This document shows positions 1-8,829 of a stretch of 64,000 bases of DNA, one piece after another. The first letter of the stretch is position 1. Every line of letters starts with the position of its first letter. The stretch comes from Verrucomicrobiota bacterium (GTDB lineage Bacteria > Verrucomicrobiota > Verrucomicrobiia > Verrucomicrobiales > Akkermansiaceae), in contig JAPLUI010000537.1 of NCBI GenBank assembly GCA_026397725.1, forward strand, positions 51,339-115,338, written 5' to 3'. The notes beneath the pieces were generated by a model, which was not told the DNA's origin, ran no database searches, and saw only the letters and a list, made by a program, of their open reading frames with translations. A program made the position numbers and the translations under genes.

Positions 1-255
1 CTGCATCAGTTTCAGGTCAAGAAATCTCCAGTGGTCAGGGTTGGAGGCAGTGATCAGCGTGATGCTCACGGACATGTGAGGCTTGCCATCCACGTCGATG
101 GACACCTTGCTCTGGCCGGTGCGTCCCCGCGCGCAAGGAAAGACCAGATAGCGCTTGTCCGCCGTGAACGTGCGCGTGCCGTCATCGGCGGCGCACGCCA
201 TATCGGATCCGGCAATGCAGATTCCCAAAGCAATGGCTGTTAGCAATGATTTCAC
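1..255 (-). CDS. GH32-type glycosidase, N-terminal part (runs off the window)
   Basis: I translated this from a GTG at 255, which has a GGAG ribosome-binding site nine bases upstream. It starts with a signal peptide (about 22 residues, ending near ACAADD). Then comes the segment TRTFTADKRYLVFPCARG, followed by SKVSIDVDGKPHMS and NPDHWRFLDLKLMQ. This matches, almost residue for residue, the N-terminal beta-sandwich of the GH32 proteins at 2124-3935 and 52143-53126, so a third paralogue of the same type is entered here. The catalytic propeller would lie outside the window, so activity cannot be judged. It is the last gene of the run 3935-1, 49 bases after the preceding GH32 gene, probably in the same operon. 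Confidence 0.8.
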   Translation of the reverse strand, partial: MKSLLTAIALGICIAGSDMACAADDGTRTFTADKRYLVFPCARGRTGQSKVSIDVDGKPHMSVSITLITASNPDHWRFLDLKLMQ

Positions 256-304
256 GGCCTGCTTCTCCTCCTCTGGTGCAACTGTCGGTATTCACGCGCG
301 CCGC

Positions 305-2098
305 CTACTTCTTCCAGATGGACTGCATCTGCCACGCTTTCAGTTCGACGTCGGCGAGGCCCTTTTTGCCGAACGCCTTGATAGAGTACAGCGGGTTGTC
401 CGGCGGGACGAAGGTGCGGCTCATCTGCACCGCGCCGTCGTTGGCGAAGACTTCTATCGACATGCGGTCGACGATGACGCGCAATTTGACCTTGCCGTCC
501 ACGACGTTAAGCGGCGCCTCCGAATCGTTGACGGCCATCTTCCTGTTGGTGAGATCACAGGTGATTTTCTGGCCGTTGACCTCCAGGCCGAGCGTGTTCC
601 CGCCTTCGGCTGTTAGGGCGTCTTTTTTGATAGAGAAGACCACCTCGATGTCCACCAGTTCGCCGATCGGTTGGTCTTCCTTGAGGAGCCGCTCCGTTCC
701 GTCGAGGGGCGCGGTCATTTGCGCGGTGACGCTGGTGCGGAGGTTGGCGATTTCCTTGACCGGTTCGATGAACAGGCGCGGGCCGTCCGGCGTGGTTTTC
801 AGGGTGAGAACGCGGGGGATGCTGAGCTGCCCCTTGAAGGGCATGCCGGGAAATTCGCCGCCGGCCAGCCACGCCACATTGATTTGCCGGCCGTCTTCGG
901 CCGGGATGCCCACAAACGACTGGGAGGCATAATCCCTGCCGGGCTTTTCATGATAGCTGGTTTGGAAGGCTCCGCATTCCTTGGTGAAGGTCCTGCCATC
1001 GAAAGAGCCAACGGTGTAGTTGCCATTGCCGCACCAGAAGATCCATTTCAATTTGTTCTGGTCGCCGTCTAGCGGCATTTGGAACATGTCGGGACATTCA
1101 GTGCCGCCGGCACCGTGCAGTTCACTGGTCTTCTCCCAGTGAACCAGGTCTTTGGAAGTGTAGAACAGATAGTCTTCTCCTGCCAGATAGAGCACGAGCG
1201 CCCAATGGCTCTTCGCGGGATCGGCTTGGTCATCATACCAGAGAATGTGCGGATCGCGGTTGAACATCGAGTGGGCCGGAATCACCGGGTTGCCGGGGTA
1301 ATTCGTCCAGGTGTAACCGGCATCCAACGAATAGGTAAATCCCACGACAAAATCCTCGAGCTTGGGCCCGCCATGATTGCCGAAGGCGACCACCGCCGGA
1401 TTTTCGAGCCGTCCGTCCTTGTCCTTGACCGGATTCCTGACCAGGCCGGCTGTGTTGTACCAGTCAATCGCGCTGGACCCGGACCAGGTACAACCCTGGG
1501 GTGTGAAGAACCGCACCGGGCCGATTTCCTTCCAGTGAACCAGGTCCTTGCTGATGACATGGCCAAAGTACTTTTCGGAGACTTCCCCGCTGTCCGCCAA
1601 GCGCCAGGGGGCATGTTGGAAAGGAAGGTGATACATGCCGTTCAGATAGAACGGGCCGTTCACGTCGTTGAGATAGCCACGCCGGGCGGCGACGTGAAAC
1701 TGCGGCCGGTATTTTTCCTGATAGACGCGGTCCTCGTCGGGAAACCGGTCGGACATCTTCAAGTTCTCGATCCAGCCCGACCCGGCCAGCGGCTCCTCCG
1801 GGAAAATGGTCAGTTTTTTACCCATCCATTGTTCCACCGAGATGTAACCATTCCAGTCCGGCTTGCCCTGGGCGAGCCGGAGGGTGATCAGGGCATTCTG
1901 TTGTTCGCCGTCGATCTTGATCCGCAGTTTGACCTCCGGCGCGTCGTTCTTGATGGGCAGATGGACGTAGGGCTTGTCGATCTTCCCGCATTCAAATCCT
2001 TGCGGCGCGGGTTTGGCATCCTGCGCCGGGCACGGGCCGAGGGGAGATGCCGCAAGCGTGGCTGCTAACAGTAATACTTTGGTTAGTGTTCGTAGCAT
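305..2098 (-). CDS. Exported GH32 fructan hydrolase
   Basis: A 597-residue protein with signal peptide (about 1-25, ending PCPAQ). An N-terminal sandwich domain (about 35-120) is followed by a five-bladed GH32 propeller (about 135-450) and a C-terminal beta-sandwich. All three GH32 acidic residues are visible: nucleophile Asp145 in GYLNDVNG, Asp282 in FNRDPHILW and acid/base Glu334 in TECPDMF. SKDLVHW occurs twice, as in exo-acting levanases and inulinases. The C-terminal strand VIVDRMSIEVFANDG is also typical of the family. By family knowledge it releases fructose from levan or inulin outside the cytoplasm; linkage specificity is not readable. It lies 25 bases after the GH32 gene at 2124-3935. 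A decayed relative sits at 55079-55765. Confidence 0.93.
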   Translation of the reverse strand: MLRTLTKVLLLAATLAASPLGPCPAQDAKPAPQGFECGKIDKPYVHLPIKNDAPEVKLRIKIDGEQQNALITLRLAQGKPDWNGYISVEQWMGKKLTIFPEEPLAGSGWIENLKMSDRFPDEDRVYQEKYRPQFHVAARRGYLNDVNGPFYLNGMYHLPFQHAPWRLADSGEVSEKYFGHVISKDLVHWKEIGPVRFFTPQGCTWSGSSAIDWYNTAGLVRNPVKDKDGRLENPAVVAFGNHGGPKLEDFVVGFTYSLDAGYTWTNYPGNPVIPAHSMFNRDPHILWYDDQADPAKSHWALVLYLAGEDYLFYTSKDLVHWEKTSELHGAGGTECPDMFQMPLDGDQNKLKWIFWCGNGNYTVGSFDGRTFTKECGAFQTSYHEKPGRDYASQSFVGIPAEDGRQINVAWLAGGEFPGMPFKGQLSIPRVLTLKTTPDGPRLFIEPVKEIANLRTSVTAQMTAPLDGTERLLKEDQPIGELVDIEVVFSIKKDALTAEGGNTLGLEVNGQKITCDLTNRKMAVNDSEAPLNVVDGKVKLRVIVDRMSIEVFANDGAVQMSRTFVPPDNPLYSIKAFGKKGLADVELKAWQMQSIWKK

Positions 2099-2123
2099 GG
2101 TTTCCAGTTGATTGCGTGTTTCG

Positions 2124-3935
2124 TTAGTTGTCTGTGTGAATCGACTTGAGCGGATAGATTTCCAGGCGGCTGAATTTCACGTCGCCGCCCTCGGCGCGGA
2201 TCTCCATGGGGGATTTCTCGCCGAGTCTCCGATGGTCGCGGCCCTTGATGAGATAAGCCTCCCCGCCGTTGGTGACGGTCTCGACCGACGGGATGTCCAG
2301 CAGGATGTGCAATTCCACACGGTCGTTCTTCGGTGTCAGCCTGGCCTTCTCGCCATTGACTTCGATTTCCCGGCTGCCGGCGTTCCAGGTGATGTTGAGT
2401 TCCGCGCCCGAGAAACTCACCTTGGTTGCGCTGCCGGGCTCGAACGCGGCCACAATCTCCGCCGGTTGCGAAACGTCGCCCACCTGCAGCGGGGCACCGG
2501 CCTTGAGCGTGACATCTTTCTGCCGGCTGCCCGGATTGCGCAGATGGGCGAGTTCGGAAACAAAGTCCGCATACAATCTAACACCATCCGGCGTGGTGTG
2601 CAGGCTGAGTTCCAGCGGGAAAGTGGCCATCTGGCTGAACTCGGTGTCGTAATCGCAGACGTGGGCCCAGCCGACCTGCACGATCCGTCCGCCCGGCGCG
2701 TTGGCAAACACCTGCGAAGCACTCTGCGCCCCATAGTGCGCGCGCAACTTGCCGCCTTCAGGCACGAAAACCTTGCCGTCGAACTTTCCTATCAGATACT
2801 CGGTGCTCGACCCCCACGTCACCCAGCGCATGTCGTCCTTCTTGCCGTCCACCGGGAGTTGGAACAGGTTCGGGCACTCAAACATGTCATCGAGCACGCC
2901 GGTCTCCGTCCAATTCCTGAGATCCCTGGACTCGAAGAAGTAGAAACCGGGTTTGCCACCCGCGGGTTGGTTGAACACCACCATCACCCATTTCTTTTCC
3001 GGTGCGTACCAAAGGATCATCGGATCGCGCGTGCCGCCGCCGCGCCGCGCGTCCTCCTTGGGCAGCGGCTTGTACATCATCTCCGGATTGCGCAGCGCGG
3101 ACATGCCGCCGTCCGTGCTCACAAACGTGCACTGGGTGAAGGCATTGGGCGCGTCGCTGCCGTTGTTGGCGGAAAAGACCAGCGCCGGTTTGCCCGGCTT
3201 TCCGAGCCCGCTGGTGTTGGGCTCGTCCACCGCGGCCCCGCCCGTCCAGAACGAACATTCGCCGCGCACGGGCGTCAGAAACAGCGGCTGTTCCTCCCAG
3301 TGCAACAGGTCCTTGCTGGTGGCATGACCCCATGCGTTGTTAGGGCCCGCCATCACGTTGTTGAAGCGGGTGTTGGCGTAGCCGAGGTGCCACGTGCCTT
3401 CAAACCAAATCATGCCCGACGGGTCGTTGAGCCACCCGCGGATCGGCGAGAAGTGGACCTTGGGGCGCCCGGGTTCCTGATAGACCGGCACCTTGCCCGG
3501 GAGGGTGTCGCTCATCTTCACCAGTTCGATGCCCGCCGCATTGGGGCCCTCGATCTTCACCGTCAGCGTGCTGCCCTGCATCAGTTTCAGGTCCAGCCAG
3601 CGCCAGTGGTCCGGATTGGCGGCGGCAATCAGCGCGTCAAACGCCGACATGAAGGGTTTGCCGTCCACGTTGATGAACACCTGGTTCTGACCGACTCTGC
3701 CGTTGGTGCACGGAAACAAAAGGTAGCGCTTGTCCGCCTTGAACGTGCGCGTGTTGTCATCGGCAGCCTTCACGCCCGATGCCAGCATGAACGCGATGCC
3801 CGCGGCAATCATGACCGCCCCACCTGGCACAAACGAGAGGCGACACTCATGACGCCGTTGCATTGGCGTCACGATAATGTCGTGGCTCCCTATCATTGCG
3901 CCATTCATGCCTGTCATTGCGTTGTTTGATTTCAT
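2124..3935 (-). CDS. Exported GH32 fructan hydrolase, second type
   Basis: I place the start at 3935 (MKSNNAMTG). The open frame runs further upstream to 4040, but that stretch is conserved as DNA upstream of the GH2 gene at 20381 in a different reading frame, so it is leader, not protein. A start further in (MQRRHECRLSF, 3863) is also possible, because it directly precedes the signal peptide. Counted from 3935: sandwich domain around 60-150, nucleophile Asp171 in GWLNDPSG, Asp304 in GTRDPMILW, acid/base Glu353 in MFECPNLF, and a C-terminal sandwich. All catalytic residues are present. First gene of a GH32 run and directly downstream of regulatory copy A (4021-4119). Deleted paralogues lie at 52143-53126 and 55775-56479. 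Confidence 0.9.
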   Translation of the reverse strand: MKSNNAMTGMNGAMIGSHDIIVTPMQRRHECRLSFVPGGAVMIAAGIAFMLASGVKAADDNTRTFKADKRYLLFPCTNGRVGQNQVFINVDGKPFMSAFDALIAAANPDHWRWLDLKLMQGSTLTVKIEGPNAAGIELVKMSDTLPGKVPVYQEPGRPKVHFSPIRGWLNDPSGMIWFEGTWHLGYANTRFNNVMAGPNNAWGHATSKDLLHWEEQPLFLTPVRGECSFWTGGAAVDEPNTSGLGKPGKPALVFSANNGSDAPNAFTQCTFVSTDGGMSALRNPEMMYKPLPKEDARRGGGTRDPMILWYAPEKKWVMVVFNQPAGGKPGFYFFESRDLRNWTETGVLDDMFECPNLFQLPVDGKKDDMRWVTWGSSTEYLIGKFDGKVFVPEGGKLRAHYGAQSASQVFANAPGGRIVQVGWAHVCDYDTEFSQMATFPLELSLHTTPDGVRLYADFVSELAHLRNPGSRQKDVTLKAGAPLQVGDVSQPAEIVAAFEPGSATKVSFSGAELNITWNAGSREIEVNGEKARLTPKNDRVELHILLDIPSVETVTNGGEAYLIKGRDHRRLGEKSPMEIRAEGGDVKFSRLEIYPLKSIHTDN

Positions 3936-4020
3936 GACCCTGATTATTGAAGCGATTGGAATGAAGAGAGCGACCCGGAACCCAGCCCACGTTCCCTCTG
4001 GGGCCTCCTGTTCAAGAAAA

Positions 4021-4119
4021 TTCTGTGGTACCCGAGTCATGATGCAAGCGGCGAATCCTCATGCCGGAAAAAACCTGTCATGACAGCATGGCACCTGTCA
4101 CTGACCGCAATTCCGCCGG
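4021..4119 (-). promoter_or_regulatory. Shared operator/promoter module, copy A
   Basis: This is one of five related blocks (others near 7787, 20470, 53261 and 58890). The palindrome CTGTCATGACAG lies at 4075-4086. Next to it is a second TGACAGG half site in direct repeat, 21 bases away, about two helical turns. Read towards the GH32 gene, the block continues with GGATTCGCCGCTTGCAT and a CAGAAT-like hexamer 16 bases after TTGCAT, a plausible promoter. Its conservation between loci whose coding parts differ argues for a regulator binding site. The regulator is unknown. Confidence 0.7.
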
Positions 4120-4318
4120 TAGGGCGGACCGGCTCGGTCCGCCGACGGATCCGCCCGTCCGGGCGGTGATGAAGCGCGGTGCATGGACCAGACATGAGAT
4201 TGCGGTCACGGCACGGCGGGCCGCCGCGCCCTGCCGGGTGAAATGGGGGCTGCCTTTCTTCGCTGAAGCGACGAAGGGCGGCCCCGCTTTCATCCGGAGG
4301 AAAACCATTAACTCCGGA
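4120..4318. repeat. Dispersed hairpin repeat, copy 1
   Basis: Two adjacent perfect hairpins: GGCGGACCG-GCT-CGGTCCGCC (4123-4143) and CCGCCCG-TC-CGGGCGG (4151-4166). A conserved tail follows (GGTGATGAAGCGCGGTGCAT, then GGTCACGG and a GC-rich stretch ending near TTTCATCCGGAGG). The same order recurs at 20565-20720 and 39003-39078, and the tail at 42478-42620. It lies between the promoter of one gene and the 3' end of the next, so it may also work as a transcription terminator. No protein is encoded. Confidence 0.6.
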
Positions 4319-4370
4319 AACCTTTCGTGGATCGTGGATCGTGGATTGCGGAGGATCTTCTTCTATCTAC

Positions 4371-4412
4371 TATCTTCTATCCACTATCTTCTATCCACTA
4401 TCTTCTATCCAC
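4371..4412. repeat. 14-bp tandem repeat (three perfect units)
   Basis: The unit TATCTTCTATCCAC occurs three times without a break at 4371-4384, 4385-4398 and 4399-4412, with degenerate units on both sides. It ends 15 bases before the 3' end of the surface-protein gene. It is too short and has no spacers, so it is not a CRISPR; it is probably slippage-derived. Confidence 0.85.
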
Positions 4413-4426
4413 GATCCTCTATCTCT

Positions 4427-7400
4427 TCACTCCGCTTTGACGCGCACGAAGAGTGTGCCGCCGGATGGTGGCGTGTAACCAGTGAGCTGGACGTCCACCG
4501 TCTCAACACCGTTGCCATCCGGAGTGCCGGGGGGCTGGGTCGCGGCGACCGGGCCATCCCAAGTCTGCAGGTCCGTCGAAGTCCACACCGTGTAGGCGAG
4601 AGCGGTGCCGGCAGTCCGCGTGTAGCTGAACGTGCCTGCGGCCTTGTCGAGCAGCACTTTGATCGGACTGACCGACGAGCCCTTGGTGGGATCGAGACCG
4701 AAGGCGTATTCCTGGAAGTTGGTCATGCCGTCGCCATCGGAGTCACCGCCGGCGGGTTCGCCGGGAATGCCGTGGGTGGACGCCCAGGCCTCGTAGGTCG
4801 TCGACGGGACCGTGCTGTAGGTCACGATCACGATGCCGGAGCCGCCGTGGCCGCCTGAGCCGTCACCGCCCCTCCCGCCGCCGCCGCCGCCGCCGCTGCC
4901 CGTGCCGTCCACACCATTGTGCCCGGTCTTGTCACCACCGTTATTATGTCCGCCGTCGCCACCGACACCCGAGCCTCCCGCTCCCCAATTAGCGCCGCCG
5001 CTGCCTTGTTGTCCGCCCCCGCCGCCACCGGCGTACCAGGCGGCAGTGCCGGAAATCGAGTATTGCAGACCCACTCCTCCGTTACGACCGGAAGGGTTAC
5101 CCGGTCCGCCGGCGCCGCCGCCGCCGCCGCTGTTATTCCCACCGACAAAGCCTTGACCCGATACCGCGGTCCCGGCGGGTGGATCCGCACGATCACCGCC
5201 ACCCGAGCCACCCGAGGCCGTAGCCGGGTTGACGCGGTCGTCGCGTCTGCCGGCACCGCCACCAGTAGCCGTCAGTGAGCCAAATTGTGAATCGGCACCC
5301 TGCAACTCCGCCTGGGCAGGATTCGAGTCATTACTCCAAGCAAAGTAGTCGGCCAAGGTCAAACCCCGGCCGCCACCACCGACTTGCACCGTAAGCACTT
5401 GTCCCGGCGTCACGGCATGACTTGTTCCAGCGGCCGGAGTCTCATCACCGTAGTAGATCAATCCGCCGGCGCCGCCACCAGGATCGCCGTCCATGGAGCC
5501 CCCGCCGCCGCCACCCACCACCAGCACTTTCACCGAGGTGACTCCGGCCGGCACGGTCCAAGTGTCGCTCACGGTCTTCTGGTTGCCGGAGGTCCACGTG
5601 ATGATGGGATTTTCCGCAGTGCCGGTTACGCTCTTCATGATCGCGGACGAGAACACGATGGGATCGCTCGTGACGGGCGTCAAACCCGTCATCCCGGTGG
5701 TCGCGGTGGCCGTCAAGGTCATCGTGTCCGCCTTGTCATAAACCACGTTTGCCATCGTGACACCGTTAGAGCCTTTTGGAATGGTGCCCGCAGTCGTGCC
5801 ACCGGTCAGCGATCCGGCGCCCGACCCTACACTCAAGGTGACCTCCGTGTCGCTCGTCACGGGTGCGGGCATGCCGAGGGCATCCTGTGCCTCCACCGTC
5901 ACGCTGAAGGGCACTCCCGCCATTCCGCTGGTCGGCACGCTCGAATACACTAGTTTGGTCGGCGTTGTGAACACGAGGGGGTCACTCGTGACAGGCGCCA
6001 AGGTCGTTGTCCCGCCGCTCGCGGTGGCGGTCAGGGTCATCGTGTCCGCGGTATCGTAAATCACGCCCGGGATGGTGATGCTGTTCGTGTTGTTGAGAAT
6101 GGTGCCTATGGTCGTTCCCCCGCCCAGAGATCCGGCACCCGACCCTACGCTCAGGGTGATCGTGGTGTTGCCAATCACCGGTTGCGGATTACCGAGGGCA
6201 TCCTGTGCCTGCACGGTCACGCTGAAAGGTGTTCCCACGAACCCGGTGGTCGCCGGCACGCTTGTATACACCAGCTTGGTCGGCTGCAACGCGAACACGA
6301 TGTCGCCGCTCGTGACCGGCGTCAACCCCGTCATCCCGCTGGTCGGAGTGGCCGTCAAGGTCATCGTGTCCGCCGCACTGTATGTCACGCCCGAGATGGT
6401 GACGCTGGAGGTGCCATTGGCAATAATGTCCGAAGTCGCCCCCCCCAGCGATCCGGTGCCCGACGCGACGCCCAAGCTGACCGTGGTGTCGCTCGTCACG
6501 AGTGCCGCAGCCCCTCCGGCATCCCGCGCCTCCACAGTCACACTGAAGGGAATTCCCGCCACGCCGGTGCCCGGCACGAACGTATAGACCAAGTGTGTGG
6601 GAGGGGTCGCGCTCGCTACGGTGTAGCTTATAATCACGACGCCGGAGCCGCCGCGGCCGCCGGAGCCGTCACCGCCTCGGCCGCCGCCGCCGCCGCCACC
6701 GCTGCCGGTGCCGTCCACACCATGGCCACCGGTCGCGCCACCGCCGTTTCCGCCGTTGCCACCGACACCCGAGCCTCCCGCTCCCCAATTACCCATGCCG
6801 CCCCAGGATCCGCCGCCGCCGCCACCGGCGTACCATGAGGCAGTGCCGGAAATGGAGTATTGCAGACCCACTCCCCCGTTACGACCGGAAGGGTTACCCG
6901 CTCCGCCGGCGCCGCCGCCGCCGCCGCTGTTATTCCCACCGACAAAGCCTTGATCCGATACCGCGGTCCCGGCGGGTGGATCCGCACGATCACCGCCACC
7001 CGAGCCACCCGAGGCCGTAGCCGGGGTGACCGAGTCGCCGCGTCGGCCGGCACCACCACCGGTAGCCGTCAGTGAGCCGAATATAGAATCGACGCCATGC
7101 AATTCGGGGTGATCCACGAGGGAATGCCCGGTCTCTGTGCTCCAAGCAAAGTAGTCGGCGAGAGTCAAACCCCGACCGCCGCCACCGACCTGCACCGTAA
7201 GCACTTGTCCCGGGGTCACCGCAAAACCGGTTCCTTCCCGGTGTCCATTGGCTGGAGTCTCAGGCCCGTAGTAGAGCAATCCGCCGGCACCGCCACCAGG
7301 ATCGCCGTCCATGGAGCCACCGCCGCCGCCGCCCACCACCACCACCTGCACGGAAGTGACTCCCGCCGGCACGGTCCAGGTGTCGGTCCCGGTCTCGTTG

Positions 7401-7579
7401 TTGTCCACCGTCCACGTGTAAATGGGATGGCTCGGGTCGGTGAGGTTTTCGGTCTTGACGATCCCCGCCCACGCGGACGGAGCGAATGCCAGCACGGCGG
7501 ATAACAAGATCGCCGCGCGAGCGGATGAAGGAACCCAGGGTCTCCCGGGTGCCGGAGCTGTGTGCAGGTTTGTTTTCAT
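4427..7579 (-). CDS. Large glycine-rich, Ig-repeat surface protein
   Basis: A 1050-residue exported protein. The long signal peptide (1-38, AILLSAVLAFAPSAWA) is almost identical to that of the PEP-CTERM protein at 45058-45759. Order: glycine-rich module 1 (about 65-320, starting DTWTVPAGVTSVQVVVVGGG), three Ig-like repeats of about 105 residues (about 325-640, each with LVY.SVP...G.PFSVTVEAQDA), and glycine-rich module 2 (about 650-900), nearly a copy of module 1. The tail (about 905-1050) carries a calcium-type DSDGDGMTNFQEYAFGLDP motif and ends FVRVKAE. The tail is shared with 39153-41975. The architecture suggests an adhesin or cell-surface matrix protein; no catalytic motif is visible. 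Regulatory copy B lies upstream, so it is probably co-regulated with the fructan enzymes. Confidence 0.85.
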   Translation of the reverse strand: MKTNLHTAPAPGRPWVPSSARAAILLSAVLAFAPSAWAGIVKTENLTDPSHPIYTWTVDNNETGTDTWTVPAGVTSVQVVVVGGGGGGSMDGDPGGGAGGLLYYGPETPANGHREGTGFAVTPGQVLTVQVGGGGRGLTLADYFAWSTETGHSLVDHPELHGVDSIFGSLTATGGGAGRRGDSVTPATASGGSGGGDRADPPAGTAVSDQGFVGGNNSGGGGGAGGAGNPSGRNGGVGLQYSISGTASWYAGGGGGGSWGGMGNWGAGGSGVGGNGGNGGGATGGHGVDGTGSGGGGGGGRGGDGSGGRGGSGVVIISYTVASATPPTHLVYTFVPGTGVAGIPFSVTVEARDAGGAAALVTSDTTVSLGVASGTGSLGGATSDIIANGTSSVTISGVTYSAADTMTLTATPTSGMTGLTPVTSGDIVFALQPTKLVYTSVPATTGFVGTPFSVTVQAQDALGNPQPVIGNTTITLSVGSGAGSLGGGTTIGTILNNTNSITIPGVIYDTADTMTLTATASGGTTTLAPVTSDPLVFTTPTKLVYSSVPTSGMAGVPFSVTVEAQDALGMPAPVTSDTEVTLSVGSGAGSLTGGTTAGTIPKGSNGVTMANVVYDKADTMTLTATATTGMTGLTPVTSDPIVFSSAIMKSVTGTAENPIITWTSGNQKTVSDTWTVPAGVTSVKVLVVGGGGGGSMDGDPGGGAGGLIYYGDETPAAGTSHAVTPGQVLTVQVGGGGRGLTLADYFAWSNDSNPAQAELQGADSQFGSLTATGGGAGRRDDRVNPATASGGSGGGDRADPPAGTAVSGQGFVGGNNSGGGGGAGGPGNPSGRNGGVGLQYSISGTAAWYAGGGGGGQQGSGGANWGAGGSGVGGDGGHNNGGDKTGHNGVDGTGSGGGGGGGRGGDGSGGHGGSGIVIVTYSTVPSTTYEAWASTHGIPGEPAGGDSDGDGMTNFQEYAFGLDPTKGSSVSPIKVLLDKAAGTFSYTRTAGTALAYTVWTSTDLQTWDGPVAATQPPGTPDGNGVETVDVQLTGYTPPSGGTLFVRVKAE

Positions 7580-7786
7580 TTGTTAGTTGTGTTTGATTGT
7601 TGTGTGTGTTTGTTTCTATCAGATCATGACCCGGGACGGATCAACGAAAGCGGGATTGCAGAGGCGGTTTTTTCATGTTAGAGGTTGGTTGGAACGCGAC
7701 CGGAGGTAACGCCAGGGAATTGCGATCGATCGAAATTCCCCGACCACGCCCGGATCGCAAGGGGAAAAATCCGTTTCCCCAAAATA

Positions 7787-7832
7787 CCTGTCATGACAGG
7801 CTTGCACATGTCAGTGACCGCATTTGCGCCGG
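7787..7832 (-). promoter_or_regulatory. Shared operator module, copy B
   Basis: Contains the 14-base perfect palindrome CCTGTCATGACAGG (7787-7800), followed by the second half site and TCAGTGACCGCATTTGCG as in the other copies. The flank on the gene side is not conserved here, so only the operator core has been kept. It lies 208 bases upstream of the surface-protein start. The rest of 7580-7963 shows no gene. Confidence 0.65.
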
Positions 7833-7963
7833 GCGGCGGAGGTGGGATGTTGAATGATCCATTGGAACGGAAACCACAATCTAACAATGCGTGACCGCGA
7901 AATAGCACAAATTGCATTCTGCTGCGATCCCGCGCGATCCACGCACCGGGCAACCAGCGACGG

Positions 7964-8810
7964 TCACAGACCGCCGCTACAATGCATTCCCAACCCCACT
8001 GCCGAGTTGGCCCAGGCCGTGTTGTCCCAGCCGCGATTGGCGACGCTGACCACTGCCTGGTTGGCCTGGGTGTCGTATTGGTGGGTCCACAGGTCGGGGG
8101 TCATTTCGCCCGGCCAGGTGTTGAATGCCTGCGACTCCAAGCGGTCCATGCACGACGGTTCGCCAAACCATTCAAACAGGCGGCCCATGTTATAGCCGCA
8201 CTCGACGGTTTGGCACAGTTCGCTGCCGTGTCTGGGGTCGCGCCCGGTGTTGATGTCCGGAGGCAAAGCCTCGTGGGCCGCATAACGTCCGCCGATCTGG
8301 CCATAGTATTGATCCAATCGCCGCAGCCCCTCGAAGACGGCACGGCGATAATATTCCATCATGAAACGCATGATCGAGGCGCTGGGGAATCCACCACCTC
8401 GGAGGACTGTCCTGTTAGACGCCGCTCCACATAACCGCGCGCGAGTTTCATCAAGCGCTCATCGCTAAGCATGAGGGCCAGCACGATCACGCCCTCCTGG
8501 TGATAGGGCGGATTGGCCTCTACCGACGCGCATTCAAAGGCACTCCATGGCCAACTGGTCAAGCCATCAGCTTGAAGCCGCAGTTGACGGCGCAGCCATC
8601 CCTGTGGCCTGACAACCCCGGTGGGCAGGCGCAGGTACTTGTTAGGCAGGACGGCAAACGGCTGCCCGTAAAATACGCGGCGTTCACCTCGTGGTCCGAT
8701 GCCGCGGCAGGCGTCGCCGCAACCGTAGGGCCGTTGTCCGCCGACGCTGCGGAAACACCCAACCCACCCAGCAACAATCGTGCTAGGGTTCTCATGGTGG
8801 ATGTGTTCAT
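7964..8810 (-). pseudogene. GH127-like (DUF1680) beta-L-arabinofuranosidase, decayed
   Basis: Homology to the GH127-like protein at 56516-58753 runs through three reading frames. The N-terminus (8559-8810) has a signal peptide (MRTLARLLLGGLGVSAASA). The middle (about 8400-8560) includes MLSDERLMKLARGYVE. The 3' part (7964-8371) reads RRLDQYYGQIGGRYAAHE, then GTELC-like HGSELCQTVECGYNM, and MTPDLWTHQYDTQANQ. It stops at MHCSGGL, before the conserved GCCTANMHQGW region. At least two frameshifts plus loss of the C-terminal half make it non-functional. It is the last member of the run starting at 20381. A second N-terminal GH127 fragment sits at 14938-15288. Confidence 0.8.
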
Positions 8811-8829
8811 TTGTTAGCTTGTGGTTCGC

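Noticed and set aside
3936..4040. Extension of the GH32 protein to an ATG at 4040
   Set aside because: The same DNA upstream of the GH2 gene at 20381 is not in the same frame, so its conservation is that of a leader, and the extension precedes the signal peptide.
4371..4412. Short tandem array as a CRISPR
   Set aside because: Units are 14 bases and directly adjacent, without spacers; no cas gene is present anywhere in the window.
4833..7059. Proline- and arginine-rich frames within the glycine-rich gene
   Set aside because: They are out-of-frame readings of GGC/GCC-rich repeats coding for glycine on the minus strand.
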